Source: Hymenobacter profundi (GTDB lineage Bacteria > Bacteroidota > Bacteroidia > Cytophagales > Hymenobacteraceae). Taken from it: DNA of 35,791 nucleotides. This document shows positions 14,962-22,057 of the stretch, piece by piece. The stretch is taken from contig NZ_JAHWGL010000045.1 in the NCBI RefSeq assembly GCF_019334315.1, positions 1 to 35,791 on the forward strand. Reading direction: 5' to 3'. A program made the translations under genes and the position numbers. Each line of letters begins with the position of its first letter. Position 1 is the stretch's first letter. The notes below the pieces were generated by a model. It saw only the letters and a list, made by a program, of their open reading frames with translations. It was not told the DNA's origin and searched no databases.

Positions 14962-17031
14962 ATGCTGCTTTCCCTACTTGCTTTTCTATCGCGTGCGCTG
15001 GGTGCCGCAACGCTGTTTATTTTCGGGCTGATGCCTTTGCTTGCCACCGCCCAAACCACTCCCGACCCCTGGGTGCTATCGGCCGACAAAGTGGACCCCG
15101 CTGCCTACTACGGTGTGACGGTGGCCAACGGCATGCTGGGCGTGGTGTCGTCGCCTGAGCCGTTTAAGGTGAAAAGCGTAGTGTTGGCCGGGGCCTACGA
15201 CCAGTATGGACGAGGCAGAGTCAGCAACTTTCTCAACGGCTTCAACCTGTTGAATATGTACCTGGAAATTGACGGTCGGCGGCTGGGCCCGGCTGATGCC
15301 CGCAACTTCCGGCAACAGCTCGATATGCGGGGCGCCTTGCTCACGACTACCTTCGACTATGGTGATAAAGCGACCATTAGCTACACCTACCGTGCGCTGC
15401 GCCACCTCCCCTACTGCGTGCTGATGGACGTAACCATCACTGCTAAAAAAGACCTTGCCCTAACGGCTGCCAGTGTGATGGAGGCGCCCGATGCGTTGCG
15501 CGACGTGCAGAACTACTACAACGAAATCGACCGGCCGCACGTCACCATCAGCCTGCTTACCTCCACGGCCCGCAGCCCTACTGGCAAGCTGCAACTGTGC
15601 GCCAGCACCAGCTTTTTGTTCTCGGAGCCGCACGGGCAGGAGCCGCGCGTCATTCACGAGATGTGGGACAGCAACATGCACCTGATGAAGTTCGGTAAAA
15701 CGCTGAAAGCTGGGCAGGCTTACACGTACGGCGTGACGGGCGCTACCCTCACCTCCGCCCACGACGCCGACCCGCTGAACCAAGTGGAGCGCCTCACGGT
15801 CTTTGCCCGGCTCGAAGGCAAGGACCGCCTACTGGCTTTTCACCACAAAGCCTGGCAGGACCTGTGGCAAAGTGACATTCAGATTACTGGCGATGCGCAG
15901 GCCCAGCAAGACGTGCATAGTATGCTTTACCACCTCTACAGCTTTTCGCGGGCCGGCACCGATTTTTCGCCTTCGCCCATGGGCCTTTCGGGTCTGGGCT
16001 ACAACGGGCATGTATTCTGGGATACCGACTTGTGGATGTACCCGGCCCTGCTGGTCTTGCACCCCGAAATTGCGAAGTCGTTGGTTGAATACCGGTTCAA
16101 CCGGCTGGAAGCAGCCCGGCGCAATGCCTTTGCACACGGCTACCAAGGCGCTATGTTTCCGTGGGAAAGCGCCGATACGGGAGTAGAGGAAACGCCGGTG
16201 TGGGCGCTGAGCGGGCCCTTTGAGCACCACATTTCGGCCGATGTGGCGCTGGCCGCCTGGCAGTACTACTGCGTGACCCAGGACAAAGCGTGGCTGCGCG
16301 AGAAGGGCTGGCCCATCCTACAAGCCACCGCCGATTTTTGGGCCAGCCGGGTAGAGCGCAACGGCCCGGGCCACTATGACATCAAGAACGTGGTAGCTGC
16401 CGATGAGTGGGCCGAAAACGTAGACAATAATGCCTTCACCAACGCCGCGGCCAAAGTAAATCTGCAAAACGCCGCCGCAGCCAAGCTGCTGGGCCTACCC
16501 GCCAACGCCGACTGGGCGCTGGTTGCTCAAAATATTCCCATCCTGCGCCTACCCAACGGCGTGACACAAGAGCACGCCACCTACCAGGGCGAGGGCATCA
16601 AGCAGGGCGACGTCAACCTGCTGGCCTACCCGCTGAAGGTGATTACAGACCCAGCGCAAATCAGAAAAGACCTGGAGTACTACGAAACCCGCGTGCCCAA
16701 CGAAGGCACTCCCGCCATGACCCAGGCCATTTTTGCCTTGCTCTATGCTCGCCTAGGCGATGGCGCAAAGGCCCGGCAGTTTTTCCGGGATGCATATGAG
16801 CCTAATCTGCTGCCACCATTCCGGGTTATTGCCGAGACTAAGGGCGGTACGAACCCCTACTTTGCTACGGGCGCGGGTGGGGTGTTGCAAGCCGTGCTGA
16901 TGGGATTTGGCGGGCTTGACATTACGCCTACTGGCATTGTGCAACGCAAAACCACGTTGCCTACGGGCTGGCAGTCGGTGAAGATAACGGGGGTAGGACC
17001 GCAGCGCAAAACGTATTCTGTTGCCCGCTGA
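14962..17031 (+). CDS. GH65 family periplasmic alpha-glucoside hydrolase (kojibiose-hydrolase-like)
   Basis: A 689-residue protein. The ATG at 14962 is chosen because it begins a signal peptide ending LLATAQ; the frame is open upstream inside the GH13 gene. The (alpha/alpha)6 barrel shows GH65 signatures: GHVFWDTDLWMYPALL, the acid motif AADEWAENVDNNAFTN (Glu482) and GIKQGDVNLLAYPL. Near the C-terminus, RVIAETKGGTNPYFATGAGG carries a second Glu (625), where hydrolases of this family have a catalytic base; phosphorylases have phosphate-binding residues in this area. A signal peptide also argues against a phosphorylase. Related Bacteroidetes enzymes hydrolyse alpha-1,2-linked kojibiose. The exact linkage is not certain; trehalose or nigerose are alternatives. 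Confidence 0.85.
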   Translation: MLLSLLAFLSRALGAATLFIFGLMPLLATAQTTPDPWVLSADKVDPAAYYGVTVANGMLGVVSSPEPFKVKSVVLAGAYDQYGRGRVSNFLNGFNLLNMYLEIDGRRLGPADARNFRQQLDMRGALLTTTFDYGDKATISYTYRALRHLPYCVLMDVTITAKKDLALTAASVMEAPDALRDVQNYYNEIDRPHVTISLLTSTARSPTGKLQLCASTSFLFSEPHGQEPRVIHEMWDSNMHLMKFGKTLKAGQAYTYGVTGATLTSAHDADPLNQVERLTVFARLEGKDRLLAFHHKAWQDLWQSDIQITGDAQAQQDVHSMLYHLYSFSRAGTDFSPSPMGLSGLGYNGHVFWDTDLWMYPALLVLHPEIAKSLVEYRFNRLEAARRNAFAHGYQGAMFPWESADTGVEETPVWALSGPFEHHISADVALAAWQYYCVTQDKAWLREKGWPILQATADFWASRVERNGPGHYDIKNVVAADEWAENVDNNAFTNAAAKVNLQNAAAAKLLGLPANADWALVAQNIPILRLPNGVTQEHATYQGEGIKQGDVNLLAYPLKVITDPAQIRKDLEYYETRVPNEGTPAMTQAIFALLYARLGDGAKARQFFRDAYEPNLLPPFRVIAETKGGTNPYFATGAGGVLQAVLMGFGGLDITPTGIVQRKTTLPTGWQSVKITGVGPQRKTYSVAR

Positions 17032-17041
17032 TATTGCCAGC

Positions 17042-18136
17042 CTACCGTACAGTTTGCTGCCGCAGCCAGGTCAATAAGTCACTCACGTAGCCGGGAGCCG
17101 GCTGGGGCCACTGCCACTGGCCCTGGGCATTGGTGTAGCCTACCACCGTCAGGTTGCGGTTGGCGTGGGGGTAAAGTCGTACAGTGCTGGCCCTACCCTT
17201 CAGCACCGGGCGCAGGTACCGGACGCTCTCCCGCACGTTCAGGGTAGTGTCGGCTGCGCCGTAAAGACCCAACACGGGTAGCTGCCGGGCCAGTAGCTGG
17301 AACGGTTGCGCCTGGGTCCGCGACGCGACGGGCACGCCTTCCAGCACCGCAAACCGGCATTTGGATTGGGCCTGCAACGCCGCTTGCGTAGCCAGCGCTG
17401 CATTGGCACCGCGCACCCACAAGCCCACGTGAGCCGTATCGATGCTGGTCTCGGTGCGGCAGGCGGCCAGCCCGGCACTGGCAGTATGGTAGGCCACCGA
17501 ATCGGCCGCGCTGGCAGAGTCGGCGGCTACGGCTGGTAAGAGTAGCACCACGAAGCCGTGGCGGGCCAGCAAGTCGGCGCGAGTAGCGGCGGCGCCCGCC
17601 GTAATTTGGTCGGGCAATATCACCACCGCCGGGTAGCGCTGCGCCGTGTCCTGTGGAATCAGCAGCGAGGCCATGCTCTTGGCCGCTAGCCCCGGCAGCC
17701 GCACCGACTGCTCGCGGTAGGGCCGCGTGGCCGCTTGCCCGCGCCGCACCCACACAAACTGCGTTTGGATGGTGTCCCAGGTGAAAATACCACGTAGGAA
17801 GTCGCCCTCGCGCACGGCATTCACCGTGATGCTACCCGGCTGCCCCGGCTGCTGCTCGAAATGGAGTTGCGGCTCCCGGTAGCGCAGGTTGGCCACGGGA
17901 AAGCTGATACCAGGAATTTCGGGGAAGTGCATGTCGGCCTGAATCTGGCCCGACGTTGTTTCGCGCACGTCCAGTGTCACCCGCAAATCGGTGCCCTGGT
18001 ACGTAACTGGCCCTTCAAAATGACCAGTCAGAACAGGTAGGCTCTCTTTTTCGGACTGGCCTGAACATGCGCTCAACAGCAGTATTATGCCTAGCCACCC
18101 TACCTGGCATAGCGCCTCCAACCCGTTAGCCGGCAT
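17042..18136 (-). CDS. Degenerate alpha/beta-hydrolase-fold lipoprotein
   Basis: A 364-residue lipoprotein; the signal ends LLLSAC (Cys24). The N-terminal half (about 30-135) is a beta-rich domain (GHFEGPVTYQGTDLRVTLDV) as found ahead of some Bacteroidetes dienelactone-hydrolase-like proteins. The second half has the alpha/beta-hydrolase layout (YPAVVILPD, then RADLLARHGFVVLLLPAV), but the nucleophile elbow is GLWVRGANA (about 238-246), with no Ser at the GxSxG position, and the usual His near the end reads YPHANRNL. It is probably catalytically dead or changed. The frame is open to 18178 (GTG), but a -7 box at 18183-18190 puts the transcript start at or after that codon, so ATG 18136 is chosen. 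Confidence 0.78.
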   Translation of the reverse strand: MPANGLEALCQVGWLGIILLLSACSGQSEKESLPVLTGHFEGPVTYQGTDLRVTLDVRETTSGQIQADMHFPEIPGISFPVANLRYREPQLHFEQQPGQPGSITVNAVREGDFLRGIFTWDTIQTQFVWVRRGQAATRPYREQSVRLPGLAAKSMASLLIPQDTAQRYPAVVILPDQITAGAAATRADLLARHGFVVLLLPAVAADSASAADSVAYHTASAGLAACRTETSIDTAHVGLWVRGANAALATQAALQAQSKCRFAVLEGVPVASRTQAQPFQLLARQLPVLGLYGAADTTLNVRESVRYLRPVLKGRASTVRLYPHANRNLTVVGYTNAQGQWQWPQPAPGYVSDLLTWLRQQTVR

Positions 18137-18182
18137 GGTTATTCTCAGTACAGATATACTTCTGGCAAGATTATTCACGCTG

Positions 18183-18190
18183 CAAAGATA
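18183..18190 (-). promoter_or_regulatory. Bacteroidetes -7 promoter box, minus strand
   Basis: CAAAGATA on the plus strand reads TATCTTTG on the minus strand, an exact TAnnTTTG box. The transcript would begin near 18178, leaving about 40 nt before the ATG at 18136. It gives the hydrolase-like lipoprotein its own promoter, separate from the GNAT gene upstream. Confidence 0.65.
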
Positions 18191-18224
18191 ACGTTGCCAC
18201 TGAACGCATCGTATCCAGCCGTTT

Positions 18225-18761
18225 TCATAACCCTTTCCGCAGAATCAAATCCGTTTGCACATCGGAGCCCAGTGTAAAGGCATGCTGCCCGATTTCTTTG
18301 AAGCCGAACCGCTGGTAGAAGCCAATAGCGCGCGTATTTCGCTCCCACACGCCTAGCACCACCGTGCGGCACTTGTGCGCCCGGGCTTCTTCCAGCGTCC
18401 GACGCATTAGGGTGGCACCCAGGCCGGTGCCTACCCAGTCTTCGCGCACATAGAGGCGCGCTATTTCCAGGCGGTTATCCACCGGTTTACCCGACTCTAG
18501 GCCTAGGTCCGATTTCAGCCGGAGCATGGCATAGCCTACTAACTCCTGCTGCATTTGGGCCAGCAAGAAAATGACATTAGGATCTTGCAACTCGCTCAAC
18601 TGCTGCTCCGGCCCGAAGGTAGCCGCCAGGTAGGCGTCCATGTCGGTAGGGGTATTATCGGCAGCAAACGTCTCGTGAAACGTCTGGCGCCCCAGGGCGG
18701 CAAGCTTCGCGGCCGTTTCGGGGGTGCGCTTTGCTACCAGTATGCGAAGGGGTAAGGACAT
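18225..18761 (-). CDS. GNAT family N-acetyltransferase (PaiA-like)
   Basis: A 178-residue cytoplasmic acetyltransferase. The acetyl-CoA pyrophosphate loop is visible in RLYVREDWVGTGLGATLMRR (about residues 101-120), followed by VVLGVWERNTRAIGFYQRFGF, the usual C-terminal GNAT signature. The N-terminus (ALGRQTFHETFAADNTPTDMDAYL) resembles PaiA-type polyamine or small-molecule acetyltransferases. The true acceptor is not known. It lies 13 bp after the small membrane protein gene on the same strand, so the three genes 19226 to 18225 may form one operon. Confidence 0.88.
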   Translation of the reverse strand: MSLPLRILVAKRTPETAAKLAALGRQTFHETFAADNTPTDMDAYLAATFGPEQQLSELQDPNVIFLLAQMQQELVGYAMLRLKSDLGLESGKPVDNRLEIARLYVREDWVGTGLGATLMRRTLEEARAHKCRTVVLGVWERNTRAIGFYQRFGFKEIGQHAFTLGSDVQTDLILRKGL

Positions 18762-18774
18762 AATTCTAGTGAAA

Positions 18775-19038
18775 TCAACGACGCAGGCGACGAATGCCCC
18801 ATCTTCCTAGCCACAAAGATACCAGTGCGGCCAGTGCCAGCGCCAGCAGGTAACCAATAGTATTGCCAGTAGCCAAGCTGGCGGTAGGCGCTGCCGGAGG
18901 CGCCATTAGGTACGTACTAGTGCTCACCAACACGCGCACCAACAGGGCGGCGCTCAATAACAGCGCCAATACACCTAGCAGTTTTGGCACAAACGGGCTC
19001 AATCCAGCAGATTGTTTTTGCCGCGCCGCATTTCCCAA
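18775..19038 (-). CDS. Small two-helix membrane protein, function unknown
   Basis: An 87-residue protein with two membrane helices (about 20-40, LLGVLALLLSAALLVRVLV, and about 60-80, IGYLLALALAALVSLWLG) joined by a Pro/Ala/Thr-rich loop, and a basic C-terminus (GIRRLRR). Its start overlaps the end of the preceding gene by 40 bp, which suggests translational coupling and argues that it is real. No family is recognised. Confidence 0.6.
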   Translation of the reverse strand: MGNAARQKQSAGLSPFVPKLLGVLALLLSAALLVRVLVSTSTYLMAPPAAPTASLATGNTIGYLLALALAALVSLWLGRWGIRRLRR

Positions 19039-19226
19039 CCGGCCCGCAGAAAGTAGCCCGCCAGAATCAGCAAGGCAATGTTGATGACGAAGCCGAAGGT
19101 ATTGAAGTTACCCGATTGCCACTCGGTATAGCGGCCAAACAACAAGTACAGCTCCACCAGTAGCAGCACGCCACCAACCAGCAAATGAATAGTACCGCCG
19201 GAGCGGGAATTGGGCGTTGCAGCCAT
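18999..19226 (-). CDS. Small two-helix membrane protein, function unknown
   Basis: About 75 residues with two membrane helices (IHLLVGGVLLLVELYLLFG and FGFVINIALLILAGYFLRAG) and a charged tail (EMRRGKNNLLD). The frame is open to 19256, but ATG 19226 is preferred because a promoter-like TTG and a TTCTTTG box (around 19250-19280, minus strand) would place the transcript start between the two codons. It overlaps the next membrane-protein gene. The job of the pair is unknown. Confidence 0.6.
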   Translation of the reverse strand: MAATPNSRSGGTIHLLVGGVLLLVELYLLFGRYTEWQSGNFNTFGFVINIALLILAGYFLRAGWEMRRGKNNLLD

Positions 19227-19305
19227 AATTGAAAAGGAGAAGCGGTCAGAAACCAAAGAAGCGTTGCCCTTGCAAGCAACCTGTAGAAACCCATACGCAC
19301 AAGTA

Positions 19306-19335
19306 TTGAAAATTGGTTTCTGCGGTGTATTTTTG
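19306..19335 (+). promoter_or_regulatory. Canonical Bacteroidetes promoter of the tRNA gene
   Basis: TTG (19306-19308) and TATTTTTG (19328-19335) are separated by 19 bp, exactly the Bacteroidetes TTG-N19-TAnnTTTG layout. Transcription would begin around 19340, 13 nt before the tRNA 5' end. Confidence 0.8.
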
Positions 19336-19352
19336 CCTTACCAAGTAGTTCA

Positions 19353-19425
19353 GCGAGAGTAGCTCAGTTGGTAGAGCATCAGCTTCCCAAGCTGAGGGTC
19401 GCGAGTTCGAGCCTCGTTTCTCGCT
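19353..19425 (+). tRNA. tRNA-Gly (anticodon CCC)
   Basis: A full cloverleaf can be folded: acceptor GCGAGAG with TTCTCGC (one G-U), D arm GCTC/GAGC, anticodon stem TCAGC/GCTGA with loop TTCCCAA, and T arm GCGAG/CTCGT with loop TTCGAGC. The anticodon CCC reads GGG glycine codons. No CCA is encoded. A promoter and a terminator flank it, so it is a single-gene transcript. Confidence 0.95.
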
Positions 19426-19434
19426 CAGTTGTTT

Positions 19435-19472
19435 AAAAGCCACTTATCCCAACGCGGGTAAGTGGCTTTTTT
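19435..19472 (+). terminator. Rho-independent terminator of tRNA-Gly
   Basis: AAAAGCCACTTA plus CCC pairs with GGG plus TAAGTGGCTTTT with one bulged T and a short loop, followed by a T-run ending at 19472. Confidence 0.9.
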
Positions 19473-19743
19473 CATGCAACTCGGCGCATGTTCGCAGAAA
19501 GCCAGCTTGTTACCGGTTTTTGGCTATTCCCCGGCGCACTACTATGCTATATGATTATTCGTTGCCGTCTGGCAGCTATGTATTATCCAATCATGAGCGC
19601 TTATGCGCATAACGTATTGACTGATATGATTTTTATTGCCAACGTATTACTAAACATAGTACCTTTTTAATTTATATTATATAAACAATGTTATATTTTA
19701 TCCTCGATTAATTAGGTATACAGGAGGAAAATGGCTCTATTAC
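19473..19743. other. A+T-rich intergenic region upstream of the subtilase
   Basis: No convincing gene is seen. A 60-codon open frame at 19488 has no ribosome site or family resemblance. TTG (19636-19638), 21 bp, then TACCTTTT (19660-19667) is a near-consensus promoter that could serve the subtilase with a leader of about 140 nt including the dyad at 19744. Confidence 0.45.
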
Positions 19744-19779
19744 GCTTTGTAACTGCTTGTTAACAAGAAGCTACAAAGC
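19744..19779 (+). promoter_or_regulatory. 36-bp two-part dyad upstream of the subtilase gene
   Basis: GCTTTGTA (19744-19751) and TACAAAGC (19772-19779) form the outer arms, and CTTGTTAACAAG (19756-19767) is a perfect inner palindrome. Both share the centre at 19761.5. It ends 26 bp before the ATG at 19806. It may be an operator for a dimeric regulator, or an RNA hairpin in the leader. Confidence 0.6.
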
Positions 19780-19805
19780 ATTCTTATCCACTCTTACTTC
19801 CTTTC

Positions 19806-21305
19806 ATGTATACCAAACCTCTTACCCACAAAATCCTTCCTCTTTTCAGCTTAGGCCTACTTTTCACGTTTGGCTGCGCTAAAGAAGACTTATCCCCCAC
19901 CGAGGACTTTAGCGCTACTACTGCCCAGCAAGCCACGCAGGATGGCCCCACCGTTACGCTAGACTCCAAACGGTACATTATCATTGCTTCTGGCGACCAG
20001 TTGCCTAGCGACATTACCGCTCGGGCTGAATCAGCCAACGGCACTATTACCTCGCTACTTAGCGAAGCAGGCATTGCCGTTGCTACCTCCGACGACCCCC
20101 AATTTGCTGCTAAGGCTTCTCAAATTACCGGCGTGCGCTCCGTGGTGCGCGACTTCACTTACCAAGCCTTCGATCCGCAAAAAGAGCGCTCAGCCGATGT
20201 GGCTGCCAACAACGTAAACCCACCCAGCACTGGCGACAGTAACCCCTACTTCCCGCTGCAATGGGGCCACACGGCCATTCAGGCACCCCAAGCCTGGAAC
20301 ACGGGCGCGCAAGGCGAGGGGGTAGTGGTAGCCGACCTGGACAGTGGCTTCGATCTGACCCACCCCGACCTACAGTCTAACATCGTGGGTAGCGTTTCAT
20401 TTGTACCCGGCGAGGATGCTCAGTTTCGTGGCGCGGGCTCCAGCCACGGCACCCACACGGCCGGTACCATTGCCGCGGCCGACAACAACATTGGTGTTAT
20501 TGGGGTAGCACCCAAATCCAAGCTTTTGTTAGTTAAAGTACTGCGTGACAGCGGATCAGGTTCGTTTTCTTGGATGATGAGCGGCATTGTGTATGCTGTG
20601 CAGAACAATGCCAAGGTCATCAACCTGAGCTTGGGTGCGGCCATTCTACGCAATGGTAAGTTCCTGAATAACAACGGCACGCCAAACGATCCGTCGGATG
20701 ACTTCATCGAGCACGATGCCAAAGGCACGCAGGAGCTGCTGGTAGCTATCAGCAAGGTAACCAGCTATGCTGCCAAGCAGGGCGTTACCATCATTGCATC
20801 GGCGGGCAACGATGCCAACGACGGCAACAAGGATCAGTCGTTGGTGCACATTCCGGCCGATGCTACGGGCGTTATCTCTATTTCGGCCACTGGCCCCATG
20901 GGCTGGGCGCTAAATCCGCTCACGACGAATCTGGACCGGTTGGCTTCGTACTCCAACTACGGCACGTCGGCTATCGACTTTGCAGCTCCCGGCGGCGATT
21001 TTGCCTACCCTGGCAGCGAGATAGTAGTCTTCAGAGGCGTACGTCAGTACGTATGGGCGCTTGATATGGTACTGAGCACGGCCAAAAACGGTGGGTACAC
21101 CTGGATGGCTGGCACCAGCATGGCCGCTCCTCACGCTACTGGGGTAGCTGCCCTCATCATTGGTAAAAATGGTGGCCAGATGGACCCGGCACGCGTGAAA
21201 GCCGTTCTGCGCGCCTCTGCTGATGATTTAGGCAAGCCCGGCCGCGATGCCGCTTATGGTCACGGCCGCGTGAATGCCTTCCGTGCAGTATCTCAGGCAC
21301 TATAG
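19806..21305 (+). CDS. S8 family serine peptidase (subtilisin-like lipoprotein)
   Basis: A 499-residue secreted protease with lipoprotein signal (FTFGC, Cys24). Residues about 55-125 look like an inhibitor I9-type propeptide (SKRYIIIASGDQLP). The catalytic domain has the triad: Asp179 in VADLDSGFD, His214 in GSSHGTHTAGT, Ser438 in MAGTSMAAPHATG, with oxyanion Asn335 in IASAGND. Length is normal for a single-domain subtilase, and there is no C-terminal sorting domain. It would act at the cell surface or in the periplasm on proteins. It is a single gene with its own dyad upstream and terminator downstream. Confidence 0.93.
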   Translation: MYTKPLTHKILPLFSLGLLFTFGCAKEDLSPTEDFSATTAQQATQDGPTVTLDSKRYIIIASGDQLPSDITARAESANGTITSLLSEAGIAVATSDDPQFAAKASQITGVRSVVRDFTYQAFDPQKERSADVAANNVNPPSTGDSNPYFPLQWGHTAIQAPQAWNTGAQGEGVVVADLDSGFDLTHPDLQSNIVGSVSFVPGEDAQFRGAGSSHGTHTAGTIAAADNNIGVIGVAPKSKLLLVKVLRDSGSGSFSWMMSGIVYAVQNNAKVINLSLGAAILRNGKFLNNNGTPNDPSDDFIEHDAKGTQELLVAISKVTSYAAKQGVTIIASAGNDANDGNKDQSLVHIPADATGVISISATGPMGWALNPLTTNLDRLASYSNYGTSAIDFAAPGGDFAYPGSEIVVFRGVRQYVWALDMVLSTAKNGGYTWMAGTSMAAPHATGVAALIIGKNGGQMDPARVKAVLRASADDLGKPGRDAAYGHGRVNAFRAVSQAL

Positions 21306-21336
21306 CCCTGCTGCACCGCGCAAATACGCAATGAAG

Positions 21337-21371
21337 AAAAGCCCTGCCGGTATTTGCCGGCGGGGCTTTTT
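21337..21371 (+). terminator. Terminator of the subtilase gene
   Basis: AAAAGCCCTGCCGG pairs with the CCGGCGGGGCTTTT side with one wobble around a short loop, followed by a T-run. It begins 32 bp after the stop codon. Confidence 0.88.
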
Positions 21372-21558
21372 GTTGACTAGCTTGATTACCTCAGAACCTA
21401 ACCCCACTTTAAGACTGCCCAACTTACCTGCTTTTTCTGAAGCATTCTGTACTAGTTTTCCTTAGTATAGGTACTCTTATCACGGAAAGCACACTCGTTC
21501 TTATTCTAGCAACAAGACAAATAAACACTTGACTATCAGAATTTAAATCAAAATACAG

Positions 21559-21672
21559 ATGCGCGTTTTGCAATACATGATTCGTTACTTACTTGCTGGG
21601 TTTAGCAAGCGCACAGCAATGTTTTTCCTCTTCTCAGCATTGGGTATCCTCTTTTATTCGTGGCATATTTAA
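21559..21672 (+). CDS. Candidate 37-residue single-helix membrane peptide
   Basis: A short open frame, ATG at 21559 to TAA at 21670-21672, encodes a basic N-terminus (YMIRYLLAGFSKR) and one hydrophobic helix (AMFFLFSALGILFYSW). An internal ATG at 21577 would give 31 residues. It lies 18 bp before the next gene, in the same direction, in front of the histidine kinase cluster. The layout, with positive residues before a helix and a short spacing, suggests a real small membrane protein. No family assignment is possible and the open frame could be chance. Confidence 0.5.
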   Translation: MRVLQYMIRYLLAGFSKRTAMFFLFSALGILFYSWHI

Positions 21673-21690
21673 GGCGCTAATACACTTCCT

Positions 21691-21999
21691 ATGGCTGCCT
21701 TTCGCATACTTCTTTTGCTTATTGGGCTTTTGCTGGCAGCCGGCGGCAGTCAGGCACAGAGTGCACCCCACTCTGTGGCGCCCCCTAAAGAGCAGCAGGA
21801 TCTAGTGGTGCGCGTGACGGTGCCTACCGCCATAGCGACGCTGAGCGACTACGCTAGTACGCTATTCTCCAAGCAGAAAGACAAACTCAAAACGCTCACT
21901 GCTCCTAAACAGCTGCGCACCAGCAATCCGGTCATTGTTTTCACGCTGCCGCTGCCCAAAGGCTGGGGCACGAAGAAAGAGAAAGAAGCCAGTCCGTAA
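21691..21999 (+). CDS. Small secreted protein, function unknown
   Basis: A 102-residue protein with a signal peptide (FRILLLLIGLLLAAGG, cleavage near SQAQ). The mature part of about 80 residues has one polar helix region (LSDYASTLFSKQKDKLKTL) and ends in a basic tail (GWGTKKEKEASP). It lies 58 bp before the histidine kinase gene, so it may be a periplasmic partner or ligand-side protein of that sensor; this rests only on position. Confidence 0.65.
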   Translation: MAAFRILLLLIGLLLAAGGSQAQSAPHSVAPPKEQQDLVVRVTVPTAIATLSDYASTLFSKQKDKLKTLTAPKQLRTSNPVIVFTLPLPKGWGTKKEKEASP

Positions 22000-22057
22000 T
22001 TGCCTACCTCGGTAACACGCCCTTCTTTGCTGTTAATCCTGCTGTTTCTACCCGTTT

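Noticed and set aside
19246..19443. 65-codon minus-strand frame across the tRNA
   Set aside because: It is the antisense of tRNA-Gly, a well-known source of false proteins.
19488..19670. 60-codon hydrophobic frame after the tRNA terminator
   Set aside because: No ribosome site, no promoter and no recognisable pattern; the region is A+T rich and opens frames by chance.
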